This document shows positions 31,894 through 40,012 of a stretch of DNA of 64,000 nucleotides, one piece after another (position 1 is the first letter of the stretch; every line of letters starts with the position of its first letter). Under the pieces are notes generated by a model. That model was not told the origin of the DNA, made no database searches, and saw only the letters and a program-made list of their open reading frames with translations. Both the position numbers and the translations under genes were made by a program. Source of the DNA: Roseovarius atlanticus (lineage in GTDB: Bacteria > Pseudomonadota > Alphaproteobacteria > Rhodobacterales > Rhodobacteraceae); NCBI RefSeq assembly GCF_001441615.1, contig NZ_LAXJ01000005.1, positions 62,001-126,000 of the forward strand, written 5' to 3'.

Positions 31894-34077
31894 CTAGTCG
31901 TCGCAGAGGGTGCGCGCGGTGGAGAGGATGGAGTCGGCCGAGGGCATCGTGGCGGCGTAGGCCGGGCCGGTTGCGATGAAGCTGTCGGTGGCGGTGAGGC
32001 GGCTGTGAGGAATGTCGGTGTGCTCGGTGAAGAGCGCCATCAGCGCCTCGGCCACGCCGCCGGAGTGGCGGGTCTCGTCGACGATGAGGATGCGCTTGCA
32101 GCCCGCCACCGCGTCCAGCAGGGCCGAGCCGGGGAGCGGTGAGAGCCAGCGCAGGTCGATCACGCGGGTCTTGATCCCGTCGGTGTCGAGTTTGGTCTGC
32201 GCCTGGCGCGAAAGATGGTGGCCGTTGCCGAAGGTGACGATGGCGAGATCGGTGCCGTCGCCATGCTGGCCGACCTGTCCCAAGGGGATGGTTTCGGATG
32301 GGTCGGGATAGGTGGTGAGCCAGGCGTTGTCGCCGGGCTCTGTGAGGTCGCGCATGGGGTAGAGGGCAATGGGTTCGAGGAAGACCACGACGCGCTGTTC
32401 CTCGCGCGCCAGACGGACGCATTCGCGGAGCATCTTTGCCGCGTCGGCGCCGGTGGAGGGGCAGGCGAGGATCAGGCCGGGAATGTCGCGCAGGACGGCG
32501 ATGGAATTGTCGTTGTGGAAATGCCCGCCGAAGCCTTTCTGATATCCCAGCCCCGCGATGCGGATGACCATGGGGTTGGTATATTGGCCGTTGGAGAAGA
32601 AAGGCAGGGTGGCGGCCTCGCCGCGCAATTGATCCTCGGCGTTGTGGAGGTAGGCGAGGAACTGGATCTCGGGGATCGGCAGGAAGCCGTTATGGGCCAT
32701 GCCGATGCCGAGGCCCAGAATGGAGGTCTCATCGAGCAGGCTGTCGATCACGCGGGCGGGGCCGAAGCGGTTTTGCAGCTTTTGCGTGACGCCGTAGACG
32801 CCGCCCTTGCGGCCCACATCCTCGCCCATGAGGACGATCTCGGGGTGGGTGAGCATGAGGTCGGTGAGCGCCCAGTTGATGTGGCGCGAGAGGATCTGCG
32901 GCTCGTTCATCGCCTTGAGGTCGGGGCCGAAGGCTGCCGCGCGGGCCTCCTCGCTGGGGCCGTTGGTGGGGGCGCATGAGCGTTTCGGCGGAATGAGGGA
33001 GGCCATGACATCCTGCGCCGTTTGCAGGCGGGGGCGGGTGGCGGCGTGGTCGCAGGTTTTTGCGACCTCGGCGCAGGTGTCGGTGTAGAGGGTGCGGGCG
33101 TCCTGCGGGGTGAGTATGCCGGAGTTGTCCAGCAGGCGGACGGAATGCAGGAGAGGGTCGTTGGCCTCGTCGGCCTCGACCTCGGACTTGGGCAGGTAGG
33201 TGGTGGGCACATCGGCGCCGGCATGACCGTAAAGGCGCACGGTGCGGACATGCAGGAAGACCGGCTGGCGGTGGGTGCGGGCATGATGCGCGGCGCGTTG
33301 GGCTGTGGCGTATGTGTCGTAGATGTCGAGGCCGTCGCAGGCCATGTAGGTCAGGCCCGGGCGGTGGGCGAAATTGGCGGCGATCCAGCCCTTGGGGGTC
33401 TTGACGGAAATGCCGATGCCGTTGTCCTCGCACACGAAAAGCATCGGAAGGGGCACGTTCTGGTAGGCGGTCCAGGCGGCGGTGTTGAAGGCGGCCTGGG
33501 CGCTGGCGTGGTTGGCCGAGGCGTCGCCGAAGCTGGCCATGACGATGCTGTCGCGGGGCAGCTGTTCGTGTTCCGGCGCGTGGCGGCGGGCGAGGCCGAG
33601 GGAATAGGCGGTGCCGACGGATTTGGGCAGGTGGCTGGCGATGGTGGAGGTCTGGGGCGGGATGTTGAGCGCCTTTGACCCAAGCACCTTGTGGCGGCCG
33701 CCGCTGATCGGGTCTTCGGAGGAGCAGGCGAAGGAAAGGGCCATGTCCGTGGCGATGTCCTCGTGCCCGGTTTGCAGGGCGCGGGCGATCTGGAAGGCGG
33801 CGTCGCGGTAGTGCAGGAACGCCATGTCGGTGGGGCGCAGGGCGGCGGCGACGGCGGCCATGCCTTCGTGCCCCGAGGAGCCGATGGTGTAGTATCCCTG
33901 ACCGGCCTTTTGCATGACGCGCGCTTGGGCGTCGAGCGCGCGGGAGAGGCATTGCGCGCGGAAGATCAGGCGCGCGGTCTCGGCGTCGAGCGGGCCGGAG
34001 GGGTCGCGGCCCAGGGGCAGGTCGCCGGTGCCTGTGCGGTTCAGAAAGTTTTCGTGCACGATCTGGGCGCGGTCCAT
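31894..34077 (-). CDS. Fused alpha-beta E1 component of a 2-oxoacid dehydrogenase
   Basis: A 727-residue thiamine-diphosphate enzyme. Residues about 30-350 correspond to the E1 alpha chain (GYYTIGSSGHEGMAAVAAAL, then ASFGDASANHASAQAAFNTA as the ThDP motif GDxx-Nx). Residues about 400-727 correspond to E1 beta (LMGEDVGRKGGVYGVTQKL, ILGLGIGMAHNGFLPIPEIQ, RILIVDETRHSGG). It lacks a lipoyl or E2 domain, and no E2 or E3 gene is near. It resembles branched-chain 2-oxoacid dehydrogenase E1 fusions; the substrate is open. It is convergent with the TRAP operon, and bhcR lies directly upstream in the same direction, 55 bp away. Confidence 0.88.
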   Translation of the reverse strand: MDRAQIVHENFLNRTGTGDLPLGRDPSGPLDAETARLIFRAQCLSRALDAQARVMQKAGQGYYTIGSSGHEGMAAVAAALRPTDMAFLHYRDAAFQIARALQTGHEDIATDMALSFACSSEDPISGGRHKVLGSKALNIPPQTSTIASHLPKSVGTAYSLGLARRHAPEHEQLPRDSIVMASFGDASANHASAQAAFNTAAWTAYQNVPLPMLFVCEDNGIGISVKTPKGWIAANFAHRPGLTYMACDGLDIYDTYATAQRAAHHARTHRQPVFLHVRTVRLYGHAGADVPTTYLPKSEVEADEANDPLLHSVRLLDNSGILTPQDARTLYTDTCAEVAKTCDHAATRPRLQTAQDVMASLIPPKRSCAPTNGPSEEARAAAFGPDLKAMNEPQILSRHINWALTDLMLTHPEIVLMGEDVGRKGGVYGVTQKLQNRFGPARVIDSLLDETSILGLGIGMAHNGFLPIPEIQFLAYLHNAEDQLRGEAATLPFFSNGQYTNPMVIRIAGLGYQKGFGGHFHNDNSIAVLRDIPGLILACPSTGADAAKMLRECVRLAREEQRVVVFLEPIALYPMRDLTEPGDNAWLTTYPDPSETIPLGQVGQHGDGTDLAIVTFGNGHHLSRQAQTKLDTDGIKTRVIDLRWLSPLPGSALLDAVAGCKRILIVDETRHSGGVAEALMALFTEHTDIPHSRLTATDSFIATGPAYAATMPSADSILSTARTLCDD

Positions 34078-34132
34078 GGGCAGTCTCCTTCTTGGTCGAA
34101 GGGGTAGAGAAGCCGCGCGGGAAAGGGAAGGG

Positions 34133-34975
34133 TCAGGTGCCGGGATCGTGGCGGGTGACGCCGCCGATGGCGGTGGTGAGGTCGGTTGCGGCCTGCATCA
34201 CGGCGGCGCTGAGCCGGTCGATATCGCCGGTGCCGACGCGGCTGGTGGGGCCGGAGACGGAGATGCCGGCGACAGGCTCGTTGTTGAAATCAAAGACCGG
34301 GGCCGCGATGCAGCGCATCCCGATGTTCTTTTCCTCGCCGTCGATGGCATAGCCGCGCGACCGGGTGAGCGCGAGTTCGGCGCGCAGGGCGTCCGCGTCG
34401 GTGATGGAATGTTCGGTGAAGGCGGTGAGGGGCTGGTTGTTCAGCAGTCGGGTCAGGCGGGCGTCGTCCATTTCCGCCAGCAGCGCCTTGCCGATGCCCG
34501 AGGCGTGCATCTGCGACAGGGTTCCAGGGGGGAAGAAGGCGCGGATGCTGGCATGGGTTTCGACCTGGCTGACGAAGAGGACCTGGCCGGAGGTTTCGAC
34601 GCCAAGGTTGGCGGTTTCGCCGGTCACCTCCATCAGGCGTCGCATGATGGGGCGGGCGCGTTCGACAAGGGTGGTGCGGCGCAGGAAACGGGCGCCGATG
34701 ATGAAGGCCTGCGGGCCGATATGCCAGGCCTGTTCCTCGGGGTCGAATTCCACCAGGCCGCGCGTTTCCAGCGTGACGAGCACGCGGTAGAGCGTGGCGG
34801 GGGACTGGTCCATCTCGGTGGCGAGTTCCGAAAGCGCCTTGCCCTGGTGCTGGCTGACGTAATCGAGCACCTCCATGGCGCGGTCGAGGGACTTGATGGT
34901 GTTCTGGTCGGTCTTGTCGTCCCAGCCGCGGGGGCGGCCACGGGCGCGTCGGGGGGAGGGATTCGGGGTGGCCAT
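34133..34975 (-). CDS. bhcR: IclR-family regulator of the beta-hydroxyaspartate cycle
   Basis: A 280-residue IclR-type regulator. The N-terminal winged HTH follows a basic tail (NTIKSLDRAMEVLDYVSQH, then LATEMDQSPATLYRVLVTLE). The C-terminal effector domain contains SGIGKALLAEM, the TRSRGYAIDGEEKNIGMRCI stretch and PVAGISVSGP. It is divergent from bhcABCD, as in Paracoccus denitrificans, where BhcR senses glyoxylate and controls the cluster (established knowledge). ATG at 34975 (MATPNPSP) is chosen; the frame is open to 35041 but that would cover the shared promoter. Confidence 0.9.
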   Translation of the reverse strand: MATPNPSPRRARGRPRGWDDKTDQNTIKSLDRAMEVLDYVSQHQGKALSELATEMDQSPATLYRVLVTLETRGLVEFDPEEQAWHIGPQAFIIGARFLRRTTLVERARPIMRRLMEVTGETANLGVETSGQVLFVSQVETHASIRAFFPPGTLSQMHASGIGKALLAEMDDARLTRLLNNQPLTAFTEHSITDADALRAELALTRSRGYAIDGEEKNIGMRCIAAPVFDFNNEPVAGISVSGPTSRVGTGDIDRLSAAVMQAATDLTTAIGGVTRHDPGT

Positions 34976-35141
34976 GGTGTGCCTCAAGCGATTTTGAAAT
35001 ATTACTTCACAATATGAAAAATATAAGAGACTGACAAGCATGAATAAATTTTGCTCGTGTAAAAATGAAAAACGATTTCAAAAAAATTTCCAAGCGGGGG
35101 GAGTGTCTGTACACATGGGGTTAGATTTGGAGGAGAGATCC
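34976..35141. promoter_or_regulatory. bhcR-bhcA divergent promoter region
   Basis: A strongly AT-rich 166-bp gap between the divergent start codons. ATATT (34999-35003) and AATAT (35011-35015) form an inverted repeat with a 7-bp spacer, close to the bhcR start. GATTTC-N7-TTTCC lies nearer bhcA. These are candidate IclR-type sites. TTGGAGGAGAG just before the ATG is the bhcA ribosome site. Confidence 0.4.
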
Positions 35142-36332
35142 ATGAGTTTTCAGAATCCGGTGTTCATTCCCGGCCCGACCAACATTCCCGAAAGCCTGCG
35201 CAAGGCGTGCGACATGCCGACGATCGACCACCGGTCGGCGCTGTTCGGTGACATCCTGCATCCCGCGCGGGCGGGTGTGCAACAGGTGCTGAAATCGAAG
35301 GACGCGGAAGTGTTCATCTTTCCGTCGACCGGTACGGGCGGCTGGGAAACCGCGATCACCAACACGCTGTCGCCGGGCGACAAGGTGCTGGTGGCGCGCA
35401 ACGGGATGTTCAGCCACCGCTGGATCGACATGTGCCTGCGGCATGGGCTGGACCTGACCATCGTCGAGACGCCGTGGGGCGAGGGGATTTCCGCCAAGCG
35501 ATACGGCGAGATCTTGGAGCGGGACTCGGGCCACGAAATCAAGGCAGTGCTGGCCACGCATAACGAGACGGCGACCGGCGTGACGTCCGATATCGGCGCG
35601 ATCCGCACGGCGATGGATGCCGCCGGGCATCCGGCGATGCTGTTCGTCGACGGGGTCAGCTCGATCGGGTCGATGGACTTCCGGATGGACGAATGGGGCG
35701 TGGACGTGGCCGTGACCGGCTCGCAGAAAGGCTTCATGCTGCCGGCGGGGTTGGCCATCGTGGGTTTCAGCGAAAAGGCGATGGAGGCCACGAAGAGCGC
35801 GCGGCTGCACCGGACGTTTTTCGACGTGCACGACATGCTGAAGGGCTATGCCAACAGTGCTTATCCCTATACGCCGTCGGTCGGGCTGATGAACGGGCTG
35901 AAAGTGTCGTGCGACATGCTGCTGGACGAGGGGCTGGAGGCGGTGTTCGCCCGTCATACGCGTATTGCCAAAGGTGTGCGGGCGGCGGTGCAGGCATGGG
36001 GCCTGACGCTGTGTGCGAAGACGCCCGAGGTTTACTCGGACACCGTCAGTGCTATTTCTACGCCCGATGGGTTCAACGCGACCGACATCGTGACCCATGC
36101 CGCCGATGCCTATGGCATGGCGTTCGGCGTGGGGCTGGGCGAGGTGGCGGGCAAGGTGTTCCGGATCGGTCACCTTGGCAGCCTGACCGACGCGATGGCG
36201 ATTTCCGGCCTTGGCGTGGCCGAGATGTGCATGGTCGACCTGGGCCTCGACATTGAACTCGGCTCGGGCGTGGCGGCGGCACAGGACGTCTGGCGCAAGC
36301 GCCCGGCCCTGGCAGAGAAGGATGCCGCGTGA
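35142..36332 (+). CDS. bhcA: L-aspartate--glyoxylate aminotransferase
   Basis: A 396-residue class-V PLP aminotransferase, start MSFQNPVFIPGPTNIPESLR. The PLP lysine is in VTGSQKGFMLPAGL and the cofactor Asp in MLFVDGVSSIGS. In the beta-hydroxyaspartate cycle it transfers the amino group of aspartate to glyoxylate, giving oxaloacetate and glycine. ATG at 35142 has a strong GGAGGAGAG site. It is the first gene of bhcABCD, and the order is that of the characterised Paracoccus denitrificans cluster, which makes the assignment firm. Confidence 0.95.
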   Translation: MSFQNPVFIPGPTNIPESLRKACDMPTIDHRSALFGDILHPARAGVQQVLKSKDAEVFIFPSTGTGGWETAITNTLSPGDKVLVARNGMFSHRWIDMCLRHGLDLTIVETPWGEGISAKRYGEILERDSGHEIKAVLATHNETATGVTSDIGAIRTAMDAAGHPAMLFVDGVSSIGSMDFRMDEWGVDVAVTGSQKGFMLPAGLAIVGFSEKAMEATKSARLHRTFFDVHDMLKGYANSAYPYTPSVGLMNGLKVSCDMLLDEGLEAVFARHTRIAKGVRAAVQAWGLTLCAKTPEVYSDTVSAISTPDGFNATDIVTHAADAYGMAFGVGLGEVAGKVFRIGHLGSLTDAMAISGLGVAEMCMVDLGLDIELGSGVAAAQDVWRKRPALAEKDAA

Positions 36333-36349
36333 TGAAAGACGGAGCGGAG

Positions 36350-37300
36350 ATGTATATCCCCACATACCAAGACATGCTGGACGCGCACGAGCGGATCAAG
36401 CCGCATATCAACCGGACGCCGGTGTTGCAGTCGGCCTATCTGAACGAGTTGACCGGGGCCGAGCTGTTCTTCAAGTGCGAGAACTTCCAGGAGCCGGGAG
36501 CGTTCAAGGTCCGTGGCGGGTCGAACGCCGTGTTCGGCCTGAGCGACAAGCAGGCGGAAAAGGGTGTGGCGACGCATTCGTCCGGCAACCACGCGCTGTG
36601 CTTGAGCTATGCGGCGGGGCGGCGGGGCATCCCGTGCAACGTGGTGATGCCGCGCACGGCGCCGGAGGCCAAGAAGGATGCCGTGCGGCGCTATGGCGGG
36701 ACGATCACGGAATGCGAGCCGTCCACCAGCAGCCGCGAGGCGGTGTTCGCCGAGGTGCAGGAGAACACCGGCGGCGAGTTCGTGCATCCCTACAATGACC
36801 CGCGCGTGATCGCCGGGCAGGGGACGTGTTCCAAGGAGTTCATGGAGCAGGTCGATGGCCTCGAGATGATGGTCGCTCCGATTGGTGGTGGCGGCATGGT
36901 TTCGGGCACCTGCCTGACGCTGTCGACCCTGGCGCCCGAGGTGAAGATCATCGCGGCCGAGCCCGAGCAGGCGGACGACGCCTATCGCAGCTTCAAGGCG
37001 GGGCATATCATTGCCGACGACGCGCCGGATACCATCGCGGACGGGCTGAAAGTGCCGCTGAAGGACCTGACCTGGCATTTCGTGTCGAACCACGTGAGCG
37101 AGATGTATACCGCGAGCGAGGACGAGATCGTCGAGGCGATGAAGATCACCTGGAAATACCTGCGGATCGTGATGGAGCCCAGCTGCGCCGTGCCGCTGGC
37201 GGTGATCCTGAAGAACAAGGACTCTTTCAAGGGCAAACGCGTGGGCGTGATCGTGACCGGCGGGAACGTGGACCTCGACAAGCTGCCGTGGATGACGTGA
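36350..37300 (+). CDS. bhcB: beta-Hydroxyaspartate dehydratase
   Basis: A 316-residue fold-type II PLP enzyme of the serine/threonine dehydratase family. It shows CENFQEPGAFKVRGGSNAVF (PLP lysine in FKVRG), THSSGNHALCLSYAA, the PLP-phosphate loop APIGGGGMVSG and VTGGNVDLDKLPW at the C-terminus. It dehydrates (2R,3S)-beta-hydroxyaspartate to iminosuccinate. ATG at 36350 (MYIPTYQDML) has GGAG upstream and fits the family; an ATG at 36332, overlapping the bhcA stop, is also in frame. Confidence 0.94.
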   Translation: MYIPTYQDMLDAHERIKPHINRTPVLQSAYLNELTGAELFFKCENFQEPGAFKVRGGSNAVFGLSDKQAEKGVATHSSGNHALCLSYAAGRRGIPCNVVMPRTAPEAKKDAVRRYGGTITECEPSTSSREAVFAEVQENTGGEFVHPYNDPRVIAGQGTCSKEFMEQVDGLEMMVAPIGGGGMVSGTCLTLSTLAPEVKIIAAEPEQADDAYRSFKAGHIIADDAPDTIADGLKVPLKDLTWHFVSNHVSEMYTASEDEIVEAMKITWKYLRIVMEPSCAVPLAVILKNKDSFKGKRVGVIVTGGNVDLDKLPWMT

Positions 37301-37411
37301 TCCCTTTGCACACGGTTGAGGTTTCCGATAGGAAACTTACGTAGACGATATGAGCCGGCAGGGCGGCGTGGCCCTGCATGACAAAGACATTCATGGATAG
37401 GGAGAGATCCG

Positions 37412-38575
37412 ATGAAAGACATGAGCAATCTCGACGATTTCGAAGTGGGCTTCGACATTCCGGCCAAGCCGGGCATGGACGAATCCGAGATCCAGACGCC
37501 CTGCCTGGTGCTGGACCTGGACGCGCTGGAGCGCAACATCAAGAAGATGGGCGACTATGCCAAGGAGCATGGGATGCGGCACCGCACCCACGGCAAGATG
37601 CACAAGTCCGTGGACGTTCAGAAGCTGCAGGAAAAGCTGGGCGGCGCGTGTGGCGTCTGCTGCCAGAAAGTGTCGGAGGCCGAGGTGTTCGCCCGGGGCG
37701 GCATCAAGGACGTGCTGGTGTCGAACCAGGTGCGCGACCCGGCCAAGATCGACCGGCTGGCCAAGCTGCCCAAACTGGGCGCGCGGACGATCTGCTGCGT
37801 CGATGACCTGGCCAACGTGGACGACCTGTCGGCTGCCGCGCAAAAGCACGGCACTGAGATCGAGTGCCTGGTCGAGATCGACTGTGGTGCGGGGCGCTGC
37901 GGCGTGACCACGACGCCCGAAGTGGTGGAGATCGCCAAGGCGATCGACGCGGCGCCGGGGCTGAAGTTCACCGGCATCCAGGCCTATCAGGGCGCGATGC
38001 AGCACCTGGACAGCTATGACGAGCGCAAGGAAAAGATCGACATCGCCGTGGCGATGGTGAAGGACGCGGTCGACACGTTGAAGGCCGAGGGGCTGGAATG
38101 CGACATCGTCGGCGGTGGCGGCACCGGGTCGTATTATTTCGAGTCGAACTCGGGCGTGTATAACGAGTTGCAGTGCGGCTCGTACGCGTTCATGGACGCC
38201 GATTACGGCCGCATCCTGGACAAGGACGGCAAGCGGATCGACCAGGGCGAGTGGGAGAACGCGTTCTTCATCCTGACCTCGGTCATGTCCCACGCCAAGG
38301 CGGACAAGGCGATCGTCGACGCGGGCCTGAAGGCGCAGTCGGTGGACAGTGGTCTGCCCGTGGTGTTCGGCCGCGATGACGTGGAGTACATCAAGTGCTC
38401 GGACGAGCATGGCGTGGTCAAGGACCCCGGCGGCGCGCTGAAGGTCAACGACAAGCTGAAGCTGGTACCGGGCCACTGCGACCCGACCGCCAACGTGCAT
38501 GATTGGTACGTTGGGGTTCGCAATGGCAAGGTGGAAACCGTCTGGCCGGTGTCGGCCCGCGGCCACGCCTACTAA
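37412..38575 (+). CDS. bhcC: beta-Hydroxyaspartate aldolase
   Basis: A 387-residue PLP enzyme of the alanine-racemase/D-threonine-aldolase fold. The PLP lysine lies in RTHGKMHKSVD; LVEIDCGAGRCGV, VGGGGTGSYYFES and the C-terminal metal motif PGHCDPTANVHDWYV are also visible. It condenses glycine and glyoxylate to (2R,3S)-beta-hydroxyaspartate, the carbon-joining step of the cycle. GGGAGAG precedes the ATG. A terminator-like hairpin separates it from bhcD. Confidence 0.94.
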   Translation: MKDMSNLDDFEVGFDIPAKPGMDESEIQTPCLVLDLDALERNIKKMGDYAKEHGMRHRTHGKMHKSVDVQKLQEKLGGACGVCCQKVSEAEVFARGGIKDVLVSNQVRDPAKIDRLAKLPKLGARTICCVDDLANVDDLSAAAQKHGTEIECLVEIDCGAGRCGVTTTPEVVEIAKAIDAAPGLKFTGIQAYQGAMQHLDSYDERKEKIDIAVAMVKDAVDTLKAEGLECDIVGGGGTGSYYFESNSGVYNELQCGSYAFMDADYGRILDKDGKRIDQGEWENAFFILTSVMSHAKADKAIVDAGLKAQSVDSGLPVVFGRDDVEYIKCSDEHGVVKDPGGALKVNDKLKLVPGHCDPTANVHDWYVGVRNGKVETVWPVSARGHAY

Positions 38576-38597
38576 ACCCAAATCTTCCTGAGACTGT

Positions 38598-38629
38598 CGG
38601 GGTTGGCTGCGCGCTGACCCCGCTTTTTT
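38598..38629 (+). terminator. Terminator-like hairpin between bhcC and bhcD
   Basis: CGGGGT and ACCCCG pair around a 13-nt loop that can pair internally, followed by CTTTTTT. It lies 22 bases after bhcC and only 15 before the bhcD ATG, so it would reduce bhcD relative to bhcABC. Part of it could also fold over the bhcD ribosome site region. Confidence 0.65.
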
Positions 38630-38644
38630 GAAAGGCCCCCAAAG

Positions 38645-39610
38645 ATGATCATTGTTCCCGAGCGCGAGATTGCAGACCTGATGACGCGGGAGGCGGCGTT
38701 CGAGGCCGTCGAAAAGGTGTTCGCCGCGATGGCGGCGGGTGACGCGTATAACTTCCCTGTCGTGCGCGAGGCGATCGGGCATGAGGACGCGCTTTACGGC
38801 TTCAAGGGCGGGTTCGACCAGGCGGGACTGACTCTGGGGCTGAAGGCCGGGGGCTACTGGCCCAACAACCTGGAGAAGCGGGACATCATTAACCACCAGT
38901 CGACGGTGTTCCTGTTCGATCCCGATACCGGCAAGGCAAAGGCGATGGTGGGCGGCAACCTGTTGACGGCGCTGCGCACCGCCGCGGCCTCGTCTGTGTC
39001 GATCAAGCACTTGGCGCGCAAGGATGCGAAGGTGCTGGGCATGGTCGGTGCGGGGCACCAGGCGACGTTCCAGCTGCGCGCGGCGCTGGAGCAGCGGAAG
39101 TTCGAGAAGGTAATCGGGTGGAACTATCACCCCGAGATGCTGCCCAATATCGAGAAGGTCGCGAAAGAGGCCGGCGTGCCGTTCGAGGCGGTGGAGTTGG
39201 ACAGCATGGCAGAGGCGGACGTGATCATCTCGATTACCTCGTCCTTTGACGCGACCCTGATGGCCGATCATGTGGGCGCGGGCTGTCACGTGGCCTGCAT
39301 GGGCACCGACACCAAGGGCAAGCAGGAGGTCGAGGCGGCGCTGTTGCAAAAGGCGACGGTGTTCACCGACGAGGTAGCGCAGTCGATCAGCATAGGCGAG
39401 GCGCAGCACGCGATCAGCGAGGGCCTGATCACCGAAGGCGACGTGCACCAGATCGGTGCGGTGATCAACGGCACCCATCCCGGGCGGACGAGCGATGACG
39501 AGATCACGCTGTTCGACGGCACCGGCGTGGGCTTGCAGGATCTGGCCGTGGCGGCGAGCGTCGTGGATCTGGCGGTGGAACAGGGCCGCGCCATCGAAGT
39601 GGATTTCTGA
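38645..39610 (+). CDS. bhcD: Iminosuccinate reductase
   Basis: A 321-residue protein of the ornithine cyclodeaminase/mu-crystallin family. The NAD-binding motif is GMVGAGHQATFQLRAALE; the substrate-side pattern includes KAGGYWPNNLEK and MVGGNLLTALRTAAASS. In the cycle it reduces iminosuccinate to aspartate with NADH, regenerating the amino donor for BhcA. It is the last gene of the cluster and is followed by a strong terminator. Length and order match the known cluster. Confidence 0.94.
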   Translation: MIIVPEREIADLMTREAAFEAVEKVFAAMAAGDAYNFPVVREAIGHEDALYGFKGGFDQAGLTLGLKAGGYWPNNLEKRDIINHQSTVFLFDPDTGKAKAMVGGNLLTALRTAAASSVSIKHLARKDAKVLGMVGAGHQATFQLRAALEQRKFEKVIGWNYHPEMLPNIEKVAKEAGVPFEAVELDSMAEADVIISITSSFDATLMADHVGAGCHVACMGTDTKGKQEVEAALLQKATVFTDEVAQSISIGEAQHAISEGLITEGDVHQIGAVINGTHPGRTSDDEITLFDGTGVGLQDLAVAASVVDLAVEQGRAIEVDF

Positions 39611-39656
39611 GGCGGGCGTTTTGCCGCGGCTGAGGCAGGGATAGCATCGGACGAGG

Positions 39657-39684
39657 GGCGCGAAGGAGACTTCGCGCCTTTTGC
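39657..39684 (+). terminator. Intrinsic terminator after bhcD
   Basis: GGCGCGAAG and CTTCGCGCC form a perfect 9-bp stem with the tetraloop GAGA and are followed by TTTTGCTTT, 46 bases after the bhcD stop. Confidence 0.85.
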
Positions 39685-39788
39685 TTTGGTCCGGGTGTGC
39701 GGGGGAGGGTTGCGAAAGGGCACGCCGGTGCGCAGCCTTCGCGGGAACGTGCGCCCCAAGAGGGCGTATCGCATTAATTTTCCGAAGA

Positions 39789-39840
39789 TTCAGTGGTGAG
39801 CCGTGCAGGATTCGAACCTGCGACCCACTGATTAAAAGTC
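39789..39840 (-). repeat. attL: 52-bp direct repeat with truncated tRNA-Lys 3' part
   Basis: These 52 bases are identical to 58827-58878. From 39794 they hold the last 47 nt of tRNA-Lys (CCA end, T-arm, variable loop and anticodon TTT). The sequence then diverges, so the D-arm and 5' acceptor half are missing. This is the displaced 3' end left when an element integrated into the tRNA gene. The fragment is not a functional tRNA. Confidence 0.95.
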
Positions 39841-39969
39841 TTACGGTTTTGTTTTCTATCCTTTTCGAAACGGCGCAGATCATCTCTAAATAATGCTTGT
39901 GTATAAGGCGTAAATCGAACTATGGGTATATCTTACTTCTATGTGCCCCTTTTAAACTCATCGCAAAAT

Positions 39970-39987
39970 GCTTACCTTATGCTTACC
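39970..39987 (+). repeat. Paired GCTTACC boxes, left island end
   Basis: GCTTACC at 39970-39976 and again at 39981-39987 with a 4-bp spacer, 130 bp inside attL and just upstream of the integrase gene. An identical arrangement occurs inside attR. Spacing of 11 bp, one helical turn, suits arm-type integrase or excisionase binding. Confidence 0.6.
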
Positions 39988-40012
39988 GATTTTAATTCAC
40001 TGAGTGTGCCCA

